Shown: positions 26,038-35,235, counted from the stretch's first letter. The stretch is 64,000 nucleotides of DNA from CAWBJP01 sp963789165 (GCA_963789165.1 CAWBJP010000004.1:62001-126000), one strand, 5' to 3'. A program made the numbers and translations. The notes: generated from the letters alone by a model not told the origin.

Positions 26038-26502
26038 CTACTGGTAGGTGCGGACGTCCGCCTCGTACTCGGCGGCCAGGCGGCGCACCCGGTCGGGCAG
26101 CGTGCCGGAGGCCAGGTCGGCCAGGCTCACGACCTCGAGGACGGAGCGCAGGCTGGTGCGCACCGCCATCCACACCTCCCGCAGCGACTCCGCCGGGCCG
26201 TGGTAGGTGAGCGAGGCCAGGCTCGAGTCGTGCACGTTGGCCAGCGGGCCGTCGATGGCCCGGATGACATCGGCCAGGGAGATCTCGGCCGGCGGCCGGG
26301 CCAGCCAGTAACCGCCCTCCGCCCCCCGCTGGCTACGCAACAGCCGGGCCCGCTTGAGGTCGGACAGGATGCCGAGGAGGAACTTGAGCGGGATGTCCTG
26401 CGCCTTCGAGATGTTCTCGGCCTTGACCGGTTCGGAGGCGTCCTCCGCCGCCAGCTGGGCCATGGCCCGCACGGCGTAATCGACCTTGACGGAGATGCGC
26501 AC
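26038..26502 (-). CDS. Rrf2-family transcriptional regulator without Fe-S cysteines
   Basis: DNA-binding regulator of 154 residues. The winged-helix domain is plain in VRISVKVDYAVRAMAQLAAED, then ISKAQDIPLKFLLGILSDLKRARLLRSQRG and GGYWLARPPAEISLADVIRAIDGPLA. The three Cys that bind an iron-sulfur cluster in IscR/NsrR-type members are absent, so it more resembles CymR-type, ligand-responsive members. I use the GTG at 26500-26502, which gives the family N-terminus; a GTG two codons earlier is possible. It leads the McrB-McrC-nuclease genes with a 23-base gap, so it may control that block. Confidence 0.85.
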   Translation of the reverse strand: MRISVKVDYAVRAMAQLAAEDASEPVKAENISKAQDIPLKFLLGILSDLKRARLLRSQRGAEGGYWLARPPAEISLADVIRAIDGPLANVHDSSLASLTYHGPAESLREVWMAVRTSLRSVLEVVSLADLASGTLPDRVRRLAAEYEADVRTYQ

Positions 26503-26588
26503 CCTCACAGTTTGGCGCAGCGGGACGGCTCCCGTGGGGCATAGCTCCCCGCCGGTAGAATGCAAGCGAATCGCCCAGGGCGAATCGA

Positions 26589-26662
26589 GCGCCCGTAGCT
26601 CAGTTGGATAGAGCGACGGACTTCTAATCCGTGGGTCGGGGGTTCGACTCCCTCCGGGCGCG
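26589..26662 (+). tRNA. tRNA-Arg (TCT)
   Basis: Acceptor GCGCCCG pairs with CGGGCGC, discriminator G. Anticodon stem CGGA/TCCG, loop CTTCTAA, anticodon TCT. Canonical D-arm (GCTCAGTTGGATAGAGC) and T-arm (GGGGGTTCGACTCCCTC). CCA is not encoded. It lies between the Rrf2 gene (divergent) and the ppx gene (convergent). Confidence 0.95.
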
Positions 26663-26673
26663 CCGGTGTCCGA

Positions 26674-28254
26674 TCAGGAGACCCGCCGCCGCGGCTTCCG
26701 GGCTTCGATGTGGACGTCGACGCCCAGGGACTCGGCCAGGAGGTCCTGGCGGCTGCGGGCCGAGTAGAGCTCGAGTTCGGCGTCGGCGTCGCCGTCGACC
26801 TCCACCACGAGCCGCAACGGCGCGCCCCCCTCGCCCCCTTTGGCCCTCACACCGGTGACGGCCCTGGAACGGGTGCGGTCCAGGCCGGCGGCGATCCGCA
26901 GCAGACCGCCGAGCACCCGGACCACGTACTGGTCGTCCTCGCCCAGCCGGGCGTACTCGGGGTGGCGGGCTTTGGGAGCCGACTTCCGGTGGTAGCGGGC
27001 CACCAGGGCGATGAGCTCGATCTCGTGGTCGGTGAAGCCGGTGAGCAGCTCGGTGTTGCGGATGACGTAGTAGCTGTGGAGGTGATGGCGGTCGTGGCTG
27101 ATGATCAGCCCGACGTTGCACAACAGGGCCCCCGCCTCCAGCCACTCCTGGCATTCGTCGGGCAGACCGTGGAGGTGCTGGGTCCCCTCGAAGAGCTGGA
27201 GGGCCAGGGCGGCGATGCGCTCGCAGTGGGGCTTCTCGTCCGGGGTGAGCGCGGCCAGGTGCTGCACGCTCTCGAACCGGAGGTCCCGCAGGTGGCCCAA
27301 GGTCCCGGCCTGGCGCCGGCGGAGGACGTCGAGCAGTACGCCCTCCCGCAGGGCGAAGTCGGAAACCACCATCTCCTCGATCCCGAGCGACTCGAAGATC
27401 TGTTCCAGCACCAGCACCCCGCCCAGGATGATGTCGGCCCGGCGGGGGTCGAGACCCGGCACCGACTCGCGGTCTTTGGCCCGGGGATGGGCGAGGAGAT
27501 CGTTCACAACCTCGCCGAGGTCGTCGTCGGTGAAGGTGGCGTTCCCCCGTTGGCGCCGGGGCTCGTCCCCCCGGCGGGCCCCCACCATCTCGGCGACGTT
27601 CAGGATGGTCCCCGAACTCCCGACCGCCACCTCGCAGCCGCCGTGGGCGGCGATCATGCGCCGCACGGGTGCGAGGTAGCTGCGGATGAAGGTGCGGGCC
27701 TCGTCCACGGCCTTCTTCTTCACCGGCTCCTTCCGGAAGAAGCGTTCGGTGATCCGGATGGCCCCCACCTTCAGGCTCCGGGCGTCGAACACGTCGTCGC
27801 CCCGGGCCACCACGAACTCGGTACTGCCCCCGCCGATGTCGACCACGAGGACCTGCTGGTCGAACACGGGCACGGCCTGGAGCACGCCCAGGTGGATGAG
27901 GCGGGCCTCCTCCGCTCCCGAAATGACCTCCACGGCCACCCCCGAGGCGCGGTAGACGGCGTCGAGGAACTCGGTGCGGTTCTCCGCTTCCCGCACCGCG
28001 CTGGTGGCCACGGCGTGGATCTCCGCCCCGAAGGAATCGGCGATGCGCCGGAACCGGGCCAGGGCCGCGACGCCCCGCTGGATCGCGTCCGGTTCGAGCT
28101 GCTTCATGTCACCCGAACCCGAACCGAGGCGGACGACCTCCTTCTCCCGGTCGAGGATCTCGAAGCGGTTGTTCTCGACCGGTCGGGCGACGACGAGATG
28201 GAAGCTGTTGGTGCCGATGTCGATGGCCGCCACCGGCGTGGCGTCCGCGGTCAT
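26674..28254 (-). CDS. ppx: Ppx/GppA exopolyphosphatase family protein with HD-like domain
   Basis: Hydrolyses terminal phosphates of polyphosphate or the 5' phosphate of pppGpp; which one cannot be told. The 526-residue chain has the actin-like ATPase fold, with phosphate-1 loop AAIDIGTNSFHLVVA near residue 10 and phosphate-2 motif VVDIGGGSTEFVVA near 145. VAVGSSGTILNVAEM follows. The C-terminal half is helical and carries LLCNVGLIISHDRHHLHSYYVI, an HD-like region as in Ppx. ATG at 28252-28254 overlaps the trpF stop as ATGA. It ends 11 bases before tRNA-Arg. Confidence 0.9.
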   Translation of the reverse strand: MTADATPVAAIDIGTNSFHLVVARPVENNRFEILDREKEVVRLGSGSGDMKQLEPDAIQRGVAALARFRRIADSFGAEIHAVATSAVREAENRTEFLDAVYRASGVAVEVISGAEEARLIHLGVLQAVPVFDQQVLVVDIGGGSTEFVVARGDDVFDARSLKVGAIRITERFFRKEPVKKKAVDEARTFIRSYLAPVRRMIAAHGGCEVAVGSSGTILNVAEMVGARRGDEPRRQRGNATFTDDDLGEVVNDLLAHPRAKDRESVPGLDPRRADIILGGVLVLEQIFESLGIEEMVVSDFALREGVLLDVLRRRQAGTLGHLRDLRFESVQHLAALTPDEKPHCERIAALALQLFEGTQHLHGLPDECQEWLEAGALLCNVGLIISHDRHHLHSYYVIRNTELLTGFTDHEIELIALVARYHRKSAPKARHPEYARLGEDDQYVVRVLGGLLRIAAGLDRTRSRAVTGVRAKGGEGGAPLRLVVEVDGDADAELELYSARSRQDLLAESLGVDVHIEARKPRRRVS

Positions 28255-28925
28255 GACGGCATTCTGACCGACTGGAGAAAGGCCCGGACGCGCTCCCGCA
28301 CCTTGCGGTGGTCGGCGTCCTCCAGGGCGCTGATCACGTCGACGGCGAAGGGGGCCACGGCCCGGATGGCGGAGGCCACGTTCTCGGGGGTGAGGCCGCC
28401 GGCCAGGATCGACGGGCGGTCGTGGCACTCGACCACGGCCCGGGCATTGTCGATGGCCACGGCCCGGCCCGTGCCCGCCGGCCGCTCGCTGGTGACCGAG
28501 TCGACGAGGATGGCGTCGGCCCCGGCGCCGACGAAGCGCCGGGCCAGCTCGACCCAGTGGGAAACGGGCAGGTCGGCTGACGGGTCGATCCGCAGGGCCT
28601 TGATGATCCGGATGCCGCTGCCCTCCAGGTGGAGGGCGACCTCGGACACGACCTGCTCCGGCTCGTCGCGATGGAGCTGGAGGGCGTGGGGCGTCGTCGC
28701 TTCTGCGATCCGGAGGATCCACGACGCGTCGCCGCCGACCACCGCGACCCGGGTGACGAACGGAGGGACAACCCGCATCAGCTCGGCAGCCCGGGCCCGG
28801 GTCAGGTTCCAGGGATTCTCCTGGGGATGCTCGACGACGAACCCCAGCGCGTCGGCCCCCTCCTCGACGCACATCTGGGCGTCGACGGGGTCGGTGATCC
28901 CGCAGATCTTGACCCGGACCCTCAC
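28251..28925 (-). CDS. trpF: Phosphoribosylanthranilate isomerase
   Basis: Third-step enzyme of the tryptophan branch, an Amadori rearrangement giving CdRP. The 224-residue TIM barrel starts VRVKICGITDPVDAQ, with the catalytic Cys in KICGIT. DSVTSERPAGTG and ILAGGLTPENV form the phosphate-binding half, with Asp in VDVISALED near the C-terminus in place of the usual VDVSSGVE. The start is GTG at 28925, 20 bases after trpC, and the stop overlaps ppx. In some actinobacteria PriA replaces TrpF; here a dedicated TrpF-like protein is present. Confidence 0.9.
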   Translation of the reverse strand: MRVRVKICGITDPVDAQMCVEEGADALGFVVEHPQENPWNLTRARAAELMRVVPPFVTRVAVVGGDASWILRIAEATTPHALQLHRDEPEQVVSEVALHLEGSGIRIIKALRIDPSADLPVSHWVELARRFVGAGADAILVDSVTSERPAGTGRAVAIDNARAVVECHDRPSILAGGLTPENVASAIRAVAPFAVDVISALEDADHRKVRERVRAFLQSVRMPS

Positions 28926-28945
28926 TTCGTCAGGGCCTCACCGCG

Positions 28946-29713
28946 TCACGGCCAGCCCACGCCGACCAGGGCCCGGATGGCGGCGGCGGGGTCGGGCGCC
29001 TGGAGGATCGACGTGCCCACCAGCACGGCGTCGGCTCCCGCCGCCCGGGCCCGGACGGCATCGCCGGGTCCGGCGATGGCGCTCTCCGACAGGACGAGGG
29101 TGCCGTCCGGACGCCCGGGGTTCGGGGTGTCCCCGGAGAAAAACGCCGCCGCCAGGCGCTCGGTCACTGTCACGTCGCCGTCGTCGACCTCCCGCACCAG
29201 GATGTCCCGGTTGTTGATGCCGAGCACGTCGGGCCGCAGGCCGAGAGCCTGGACCCGGCGCAGGTCGTCCTCGTCGTGCACCTCCACCAGCGTCTCCAGG
29301 CCCCGCTCCCGGGCGGCGGCATGGAGCCGGGCCAGGGGCTCGTCGTCCTGCATGCACACGGTGAGCAGTACGGCGTCGGCCCCCGACTCGACCGTCTCGT
29401 CCAGGTCCGCCTCGGTGTGCAGGAAGTCCTTGCGCAGGATGGGGACACCCACCACGGGCCGCACCCGCCGGACGATGTCGAGGTCACCGCCGAAGTCGTC
29501 CGCCTCGGTCACCACGGACAGGCCGGCGATGGCACAGGCGGCCATGGCGCCGGCCAGGGCCTCGGGAGATCGGCCCCGGAGGAGATCGCCGTCCTTGGGC
29601 GAGCGCACCTTGATCTCCGACAGCACGGGCATCAGATGCTCGTGCTGCCGGAGCCGGATCGACGCCGCCAGGCTGCGGGGCCCTCCATCACCCCGCGGGC
29701 CTGTCCGGCTCAC
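28946..29713 (-). CDS. trpC: Indole-3-glycerol-phosphate synthase
   Basis: Converts CdRP to indole-3-glycerol phosphate. The 255-residue barrel has the early strand VLSEIKVRSPKDGDL (usual KRxSPS context), PILRKDFLH with the catalytic Lys, LVEVHDEDDL, LGINNRDI and LVLSESAI. GADAVLVGTSIL at the phosphate site is also present. The family motif K-x-x-S-P-S reads K-V-R-S-P-K, a small deviation at the last position. GTG at 29711-29713 overlaps the trpD stop as GTGA. Together with trpF and trpD this forms a partial trp operon; trpE, trpA and trpB are not in the window. Confidence 0.92.
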   Translation of the reverse strand: MSRTGPRGDGGPRSLAASIRLRQHEHLMPVLSEIKVRSPKDGDLLRGRSPEALAGAMAACAIAGLSVVTEADDFGGDLDIVRRVRPVVGVPILRKDFLHTEADLDETVESGADAVLLTVCMQDDEPLARLHAAARERGLETLVEVHDEDDLRRVQALGLRPDVLGINNRDILVREVDDGDVTVTERLAAAFFSGDTPNPGRPDGTLVLSESAIAGPGDAVRARAAGADAVLVGTSILQAPDPAAAIRALVGVGWP

Positions 29714-30756
29714 GAAGAGGCGATGGCCTGCGAAGCCTCGGCGAACTCCGCCAGCTTGCGGCTGGCGGCCCCCGAGTCGAGGTTCTCCTGGGCCAGGCGC
29801 AGGCCTTCTTCGGGGCTCTTGGCCGCCCCCGCCACGTAGAGGGTGAAGGCGTTGTTGAGCACGAGGAAGTCGCGCCGCGGCCCCTGGTCCTTCCCCTCGA
29901 AGATGTCACGGATGACGCCGGCGTTGTAGGCCGGGTCGCCGCCCTTGACCTCCTCGAAGATGGTCCGCTTCAGACCGAAGTCCTCGGGGGTGATCTGGTA
30001 GCGCTCCACCTTGGTGCCGGTCACCTCGGCGATGTCCGTCGGGCCGAGGATGGAGATCTCGTCGAGCCCGGCCGGGTTGCCCCCGTCGTCGGTGCCGTGA
30101 GCCACCACCACGTGCTTCATGTCGAGCTGGGCCACCGCCTCGCCCACCATGGGCACCAGCTCGGGCTTGTACACCCCCATCATGTGGTGGGGTGCCCCGG
30201 CCGGGTTGATGAGCGGCCCGATGATGGTGAAGAAGATGGTCTTGATGCCGAGCGCCAGCTCCGGGAAGAACACCTTGAGCATGATCGGGTGGAAGCTGGG
30301 GGCGTAGAGAAAGCTGATCCCGACCTGCTCGATGAGCCGGCGGCCCTGGTCGGGGGTGAGCTCAGCGACCACGCCGAGCGCCTCGAGGGCGTCGGCGCTG
30401 CCGGAGGAGGCGGAGATGGATCGGCTGCCGTGCTTGGCCACGGGGACGCCGGCCGCCGCGGTCAGGATGGAGTTGGCCGTGCTGACGTTGAAGGTGGTCA
30501 TGCCGCCGCCCGTGCCGCACATGTCGGTCAGGTTCCCGTCCACCTGGGGGGTGATCTGGACGCAGTTGGCCCGCATGGCCCGGGCGATGGCCGCCACCTC
30601 GTCGACAGTGGGGCCCTTCATGAGCAGGGCCACCAGCAGGCCTGCGATCTGAACGTCGGTGACCTCGTCGTCCCGCATCCCCTCGACGAACTCGGTCAGC
30701 TCGACCTCGGTGAGGTCCTGGCCCTGGGTCAGCTTGCCCAACGACTCCTTGAACAT
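29710..30756 (-). CDS. trpD: Anthranilate phosphoribosyltransferase
   Basis: Joins anthranilate with PRPP. The 348-residue protein has the PRPP-binding glycine loop DMCGTGGGMTTFNVST near residue 80 and KHGSRSISASSGSADALEALG just after. The second metal-site region is present (ILGPTDIAEVTG). It is the first gene of the trpD-trpC-trpF-ppx run, with GTGA and ATGA overlaps that favour a single transcript. No attenuator or T-box was seen in the 119 bases upstream. Identity is secure. Confidence 0.95.
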   Translation of the reverse strand: MFKESLGKLTQGQDLTEVELTEFVEGMRDDEVTDVQIAGLLVALLMKGPTVDEVAAIARAMRANCVQITPQVDGNLTDMCGTGGGMTTFNVSTANSILTAAAGVPVAKHGSRSISASSGSADALEALGVVAELTPDQGRRLIEQVGISFLYAPSFHPIMLKVFFPELALGIKTIFFTIIGPLINPAGAPHHMMGVYKPELVPMVGEAVAQLDMKHVVVAHGTDDGGNPAGLDEISILGPTDIAEVTGTKVERYQITPEDFGLKRTIFEEVKGGDPAYNAGVIRDIFEGKDQGPRRDFLVLNNAFTLYVAGAAKSPEEGLRLAQENLDSGAASRKLAEFAEASQAIASS

Positions 30757-30875
30757 GGCGGCGTCTCCCTCCCCGGGGTCTGGGGTATCCCCGGAACCTC
30801 TGGCGACCTGGGGCAGAGATCATCCTCGATGCCCGGACCCCTCCACAAGGGCTTGGCCGCCTCGTACAGCCCGGG

Positions 30876-32034
30876 TCAGGCCTCCAGAGCGCCGGCGAGC
30901 CGGGTGACGACGTCGACGTACTCCTCGACCATCTCGTAGACGACCTGGCGGGCGGGCTTGACCGTCTGGAGCGAGCCGACGACCTGGCCCACGAAGTAGT
31001 TGATGAGCCGCTGGGCGCCGGGGGATCCCGCCGTCGCCGCCCGGCTGATCCGCCGGCGGGCCGATTCCACCAGCAGGGGCTGGAGGGGCATGGGCAACGG
31101 CCCGGGCGAGTCGGGCCCGTCCCAGGCGTCGGTCCAGGCACTGCGCAGCTGGCGGGCCGGCTTGCCCGTCAGCGACCGGGACCGCACCGTGTCGCTGGAG
31201 CCGGCGGCCAGGAACTTCTCCATGACCACGGGGTGGGTCTCGGCTTCCTTGGTGGTCAGCCACACCGAGCCCGTCCACACGCCCTGGGCGCCCAGCGCCA
31301 TGGCCGCCGCCATCTGGCGGCCGCTGGCGATCCCACCGGCGGCCAGCACCGGGAGGGGCGCCACCGTGTCGACCACCTCGGGCACCAGCACCATGGTGGC
31401 GACCTCGCCGGTGTGGCCGCCGGCCTCGTAGCCCTGGGCCACGATGATGTCGACGCCCGCCGCCTGCTGGCGCTCGGCGTGCTCGCGCTTGCCCACCAGG
31501 GCGGCCACCAGGACGTCCCGGTCATGGGCCATGTCCACCATCTCCGGCGGCGGGGGGCCGAGGGCGTTGGCCACCAGGCGCACGGGGTGAGCCAGCGCCA
31601 CCTCGATGAGGCGCAGGGCGCCACTCGCCGACAAGCCGATGGTGACGTCCCAGACGGGCTCGTCGCTGTCGGGGACACCCCGAGCCCCGGGGCCGGTAGC
31701 CTCGGACGGCTCGATCCCGTGTTCGATCAGCAGCCGGTCGACGAAGGCGCGGTGCTCGTCGGGGATGAGATCACCGAGGGCGCCGGCCAGGGTCCCGCCC
31801 GCCCCCGTCCCCGACAGCTTCTGGGGCACCAGCACGTCCACCCCGTAGGGCTTGCCCTCGACGGCCTCGTCGATCCAGCGCAGCTCGACCTCGAGCTGCT
31901 CGGGGGTGTGGGTGGTGGCGCCCAGCACCCCCAACCCGCCGGCCTTGGAAACCGCGGCCACCACGTCCCGGCAGTGGCTGAAGGCGACGATGGGGAACTC
32001 CGATCCCCAGCTGGTCACAGATGGGAGTACGCAC
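30876..32034 (-). CDS. 2-nitropropane dioxygenase/enoyl reductase-like FMN protein, frameshifted near its start
   Basis: FMN-binding TIM-barrel protein of the nitronate monooxygenase/FabK-like family. FMN and active-site parts are EFPIVAFSHCRDVVAAVSKAGGLGVLG at the start, then IIVAQGYEAGGHTGEVATMVLVP and LAAGGIASGRQMAAAMALGAQGV. The C-terminal tail YFVGQVVGSLQTVKPARQVV fits the actinobacterial subgroup linked to fatty-acid metabolism. The family N-terminus VRTPICDQLGI starts at GTG 32034 behind a strong AGGGAGG site, but is one base out of frame with the rest. Removing one base near 32000 fuses LGI to EFPIVAF exactly as in relatives. The alternative start further upstream at 32081 has no family homology. 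Confidence 0.8.
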
Positions 32035-32049
32035 GGAGCCTCCCTGCTC

Positions 32050-32820
32050 CTAGGCCGGCATGCACAGGCCACCGTCGACACACAGCACCTGGCCGGTGAC
32101 CATCCGGGAGTCGTCGCTGGCGAAGAACACAGCCACGCCGGTGAGGTCGTCGGGCTCGAGGGCCTGCTTCACGGAACTGCGAGCCACCAGGTGGTCCTGC
32201 ACCTTCTGGGGGATGACCTTCTTCGTGGCCTCGGTCATGGTCAGGCCGGGGGCGATGCAGTTGACCAGCACGTTGTACTGGCCGAGCTGGCCGGCCAGGA
32301 ACTTGGTCAGGCCCACCACCCCCCACTTGGTCTGGCCGTAGGCGAAGGCCTTCACCTCCTCGAACTCGGGCCGAACCGGGGCGTCGTAGAGGTAGGCGGC
32401 CACCGACGCCTGGTTGATGATGCGTCCCCGGCGCTGGGCCACCATGACCGGCGCCGCCGCCCGGGCCATCACCCACTGGCCGTGCAGGTTCACGTCGAAG
32501 ACGTGGCGCAGGTACTTGTAGCTCGAGTCGGCGTTGTCGATGTCGTGGTACAGGGCGGCGTTGTTCACCAGCACGTCGACGGTTCCGAAGCGGGCCACCG
32601 TCGCCCCGACGCATTCCTGGGCCGAACCCTCGTCGGTGATGTCGGTGCGGACCAGCACGGCGTCGTCCGTCGCCAGCCGCTCCATGGCCGACGCCCCCCG
32701 GCCGGGGTCGATCTCCGCCACCACCACCTTGGCCCCCTCGGCCAGGAACCGCTCGGCATAGGCCAGGCCGATCCCCTGGCCCGCCCCGGTGATGATGGCG
32801 ACCTTGCCCTCCAGGCGCAT
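32050..32820 (-). CDS. Short-chain dehydrogenase/reductase (SDR)
   Basis: Classical NAD(P)-dependent SDR of 256 residues. The cofactor loop is TGAGQGIG near residue 12. NNAA follows at about 90, the catalytic Tyr/Lys pair sits in YGQTK, and CIAPGLTMTEA and GQVLCVDGG close the fold. An acidic residue at the end of beta-2 (VVVAEIDP) favours NAD. ATG at 32818-32820 is where homology begins. It is 15 bases upstream of the FMN protein on the same strand, with the CoA-transferase just before. The three may act on one acyl-CoA or keto-acid pathway, but no substrate can be assigned. Confidence 0.92.
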   Translation of the reverse strand: MRLEGKVAIITGAGQGIGLAYAERFLAEGAKVVVAEIDPGRGASAMERLATDDAVLVRTDITDEGSAQECVGATVARFGTVDVLVNNAALYHDIDNADSSYKYLRHVFDVNLHGQWVMARAAAPVMVAQRRGRIINQASVAAYLYDAPVRPEFEEVKAFAYGQTKWGVVGLTKFLAGQLGQYNVLVNCIAPGLTMTEATKKVIPQKVQDHLVARSSVKQALEPDDLTGVAVFFASDDSRMVTGQVLCVDGGLCMPA

Positions 32821-32866
32821 GCGTCTCCGCCTCCCCTGTCCCGTTCCGGATCCCGGCGGTTGGACT

Positions 32867-34018
32867 CTAGGAGGCGTCCAGGGCGTCCCGGTGCTCGGGA
32901 GCGGCCACCGCCACCAGGCGCCGGCGGCGGGCGGCCTCGTCCAGGCCCCGCAGATCGGCCACGCCGTGCTCGGTAACCACCACGTCGACGTTTGTGCGGG
33001 GGGTCGAGACCACTTCAACGGTAGGCACGATGGTGGACACCCCCCGGCGGGTGGCGGGCAGGGCCACAATGGACAGGCCGCCGTCGGAACGCACGGCGGC
33101 GGCACAGAAATCGGGATGGCCGCCGATCCCCGCCACCTGGCGGCCGCCGACCCGCTCCACGTTGACCGCCCCGTCCAGGCCCACCTGCACGGCGGTGTTG
33201 ATGGCCACGAAACGGCTGATGGCAGCCAGGCGACCGACATCGTGGCTGTCCTCCACCGGCACCAGGAGGAGCTTGCCGCCGGCGGAAAGGGCGGCCAGCT
33301 CGTCCCCGCCCCAGGCGTACGTGGCCCGGGCCCGCCCGGCCAGCAGACCCCGCCGATCAAGGTCGGCGATGGCCTCGGTGACCAGGCCGGAACGCACCTG
33401 CACGGGGACGTCCAGCCGGGCGATGACCGCCTCACAGACGGCGCCGGCGCCGTACTGGACGGTGGCCCGGGGGGGCACGAGAGCGGCGGCCGCCGCCCCG
33501 ATGTGCATCTCGACGGCGGTGGGCGGCCGCCCGGCGGGAGTGGGCGGCCGTCCGGGCGCTTCGAGCACCTCCACCACCTCGCCGGGGATGTCCGGGGAGT
33601 CGTAGGGCAGAGCGTCGGGTTGCACCTCGACGACCACGCGACGGGCGAGACGGGCGGCGGCATGACCCCAACCGACGCTCGGACCGAAGACGAACCCTCC
33701 ACCCGCCGGCCGGCCGGACACTACGGCGACTTCAGGACGGAAGGGCCCCGCCAGCAAGCGGGGAACGCCCGACAACGGCACCGGCAGGTAGCGGACGGTC
33801 CCCACCGCCACCGGCTTGTCCAGGCGGTAGCCGGCGCTGACGCTCCAGGTGCGCCCCTCCGGCAACGAATCCACCCAGGAAAGGTCCTCGACGGTCCAGC
33901 CCACCAGCAGGTCGGACTCGGCCAGCCCCATCAGGTCGGCGATCACCGCGGGGTCGGTGCCCGGCGCGCCAGGGCCGTCGCCCCACGCGATCAGGGGCCG
34001 CCCGGACCGGGGGGTCAT
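32867..34018 (-). CDS. Acetyl-CoA hydrolase/4-hydroxybutyrate CoA-transferase family protein
   Basis: Moves CoA between carboxylic acids. The 383-residue protein has the N-terminal Rossmann-like domain and the C-terminal AcetylCoA_hyd_C signature. ISRFVAINTAVQVGLDGAVNVE and GIGGHPDF lie in the middle, then VVVTEHGVADLRGLDEAARR near the end. The chain is about 40-50 residues shorter than typical family members (about 430), mostly at the N-terminus. ATG at 34018 (MTPRSGRPLIAWG) is preferred over an upstream frame extension. The catalytic Glu usually sits in the second half, but I did not fix its position. Substrate is unknown. Confidence 0.85.
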   Translation of the reverse strand: MTPRSGRPLIAWGDGPGAPGTDPAVIADLMGLAESDLLVGWTVEDLSWVDSLPEGRTWSVSAGYRLDKPVAVGTVRYLPVPLSGVPRLLAGPFRPEVAVVSGRPAGGGFVFGPSVGWGHAAARLARRVVVEVQPDALPYDSPDIPGEVVEVLEAPGRPPTPAGRPPTAVEMHIGAAAAALVPPRATVQYGAGAVCEAVIARLDVPVQVRSGLVTEAIADLDRRGLLAGRARATYAWGGDELAALSAGGKLLLVPVEDSHDVGRLAAISRFVAINTAVQVGLDGAVNVERVGGRQVAGIGGHPDFCAAAVRSDGGLSIVALPATRRGVSTIVPTVEVVSTPRTNVDVVVTEHGVADLRGLDEAARRRRLVAVAAPEHRDALDAS

Positions 34019-34078
34019 GGCCCAGACGATGTGGAGCCCGACGACTGTCCTCGGCGATCGCGGCACGGGACCGGGAGG

Positions 34079-35116
34079 CTACTCCTGGCAGGGTCCACCG
34101 GCACCGACCATGCGCTGCGTCCACTCCGACGCCGCCACGAACCACTGGCGGGAGGTGTAGTGGACGTTGATGTCGTGGCCCGCTTCGGGCAGGACGTACT
34201 GCTCGAAGCAGCGGGTGGAGTCGAACCACTGGCGCGAGCGTGACGTCGTCCCGTCCGGCGCCGAGCACGGCTTGCCGGCACAGAACCAGGCGTCGTACTC
34301 CCCGATCGCATCCAGGACCGGCGCCTTGATCCCGTCCGACTCGCCCATCACCGGCGGGAACGTGCGCCCGTCGTCGCGGGTGAAGGTCTCCTTGGTGGCC
34401 TCGTCCATCTCGATGATCTTCGGGTCGGTCTGCTCCTGGCGGTAGAACACGTGGCGCTGCCCGGCCCGGGACGTGAGGTAGCCGTCGTCGAGATCGGCGA
34501 ATCGGCCCCCCTCCTCGTTGGCCGAACGCAGGTTGCCCCAGAACTCCCGCGCGAAGGCGGGATCGAACTCGTGCTGCAGGCCGGCGATGATCACGCCGTC
34601 GACCTTGCCGGCGTAGCGGTTCCCCACGCCATAGGCGATGACCGCGCCGTAGCTGTGCCCGACGATGGCCACCTTGTCGAAGGCGACGCCGAACCGACCG
34701 CTCCGCAGGGCGTCGATCAGCTGGCCGAAGATGAAGATCTGGGAATCGACGGTGACCTCGGACGAGTCGGGGTGACTGCTGTCGCCCATTCCGAGCCGGG
34801 TCACGTTGAGGGTGGCGATGCCGGCCTCGTTCATGGCCCGCACGTAGGAATACCGCTCCGGCTGGTAGGGGAGGTCCCACGTGGAGGGGCCGTACGTGGC
34901 GCCGGAGATGAGGACCTGGGCGACCCGGCCCGGCGTCGCCCCGCACAGCTCGACGGCAATGCGCTGATCGGCGGGCCGGCCCGGACCGAGCGCCACCGGC
35001 ACCACCTCGTCGAGACAGCCGGCGCCCTCCGCTCCGCTCGGCGCCACTGGTGGAACCAGAACGCCGGCCACGAGGGCCAGACCGATGAGCCACCTTCCGC
35101 GCCCCGGTGCAACCAT
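34079..35116 (-). CDS. Secreted alpha/beta hydrolase
   Basis: Extracellular or lipoprotein-free hydrolase of 345 residues. It has a signal peptide (GRWLIGLALVAGVLVPPVAPSGAEG), then the lid-less alpha/beta core. VLISGATYGPSTWD leads into the oxyanion region, the nucleophile elbow is VGHSYGAVIA, Asp is probably in DAIGEYDAW, and His in EAGHDINVH. Two Cys pairs suggest disulfides. ATG at 35116 follows GGGGAGG and is preferred to an ATG eight codons upstream. Esterase or lipase activity is likely, though no specific substrate is indicated. The divIVA-like gene precedes it at 119 bases. Confidence 0.85.
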   Translation of the reverse strand: MVAPGRGRWLIGLALVAGVLVPPVAPSGAEGAGCLDEVVPVALGPGRPADQRIAVELCGATPGRVAQVLISGATYGPSTWDLPYQPERYSYVRAMNEAGIATLNVTRLGMGDSSHPDSSEVTVDSQIFIFGQLIDALRSGRFGVAFDKVAIVGHSYGAVIAYGVGNRYAGKVDGVIIAGLQHEFDPAFAREFWGNLRSANEEGGRFADLDDGYLTSRAGQRHVFYRQEQTDPKIIEMDEATKETFTRDDGRTFPPVMGESDGIKAPVLDAIGEYDAWFCAGKPCSAPDGTTSRSRQWFDSTRCFEQYVLPEAGHDINVHYTSRQWFVAASEWTQRMVGAGGPCQE

Positions 35117-35235
35117 CCCCGCCTCCCCCCAGGCCGGCACGATTTCGTACCCACCATGGTAGACGGGGAGAACGCGCCGACCCCGGCGGGGTGTTCACCG
35201 CCGGGGTGGGCCAGAACTGGGGACTGATCAGGAGA

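Noticed and set aside
20486..26662. Integrated mobile element at tRNA genes
   Set aside because: No integrase, transposase or duplicated tRNA end was found, so I call it only a tRNA-bounded block.
30757..30875. T-box or tryptophan attenuator before trpD
   Set aside because: No leader peptide with Trp codons, T-box sequence or antiterminator pair was visible.
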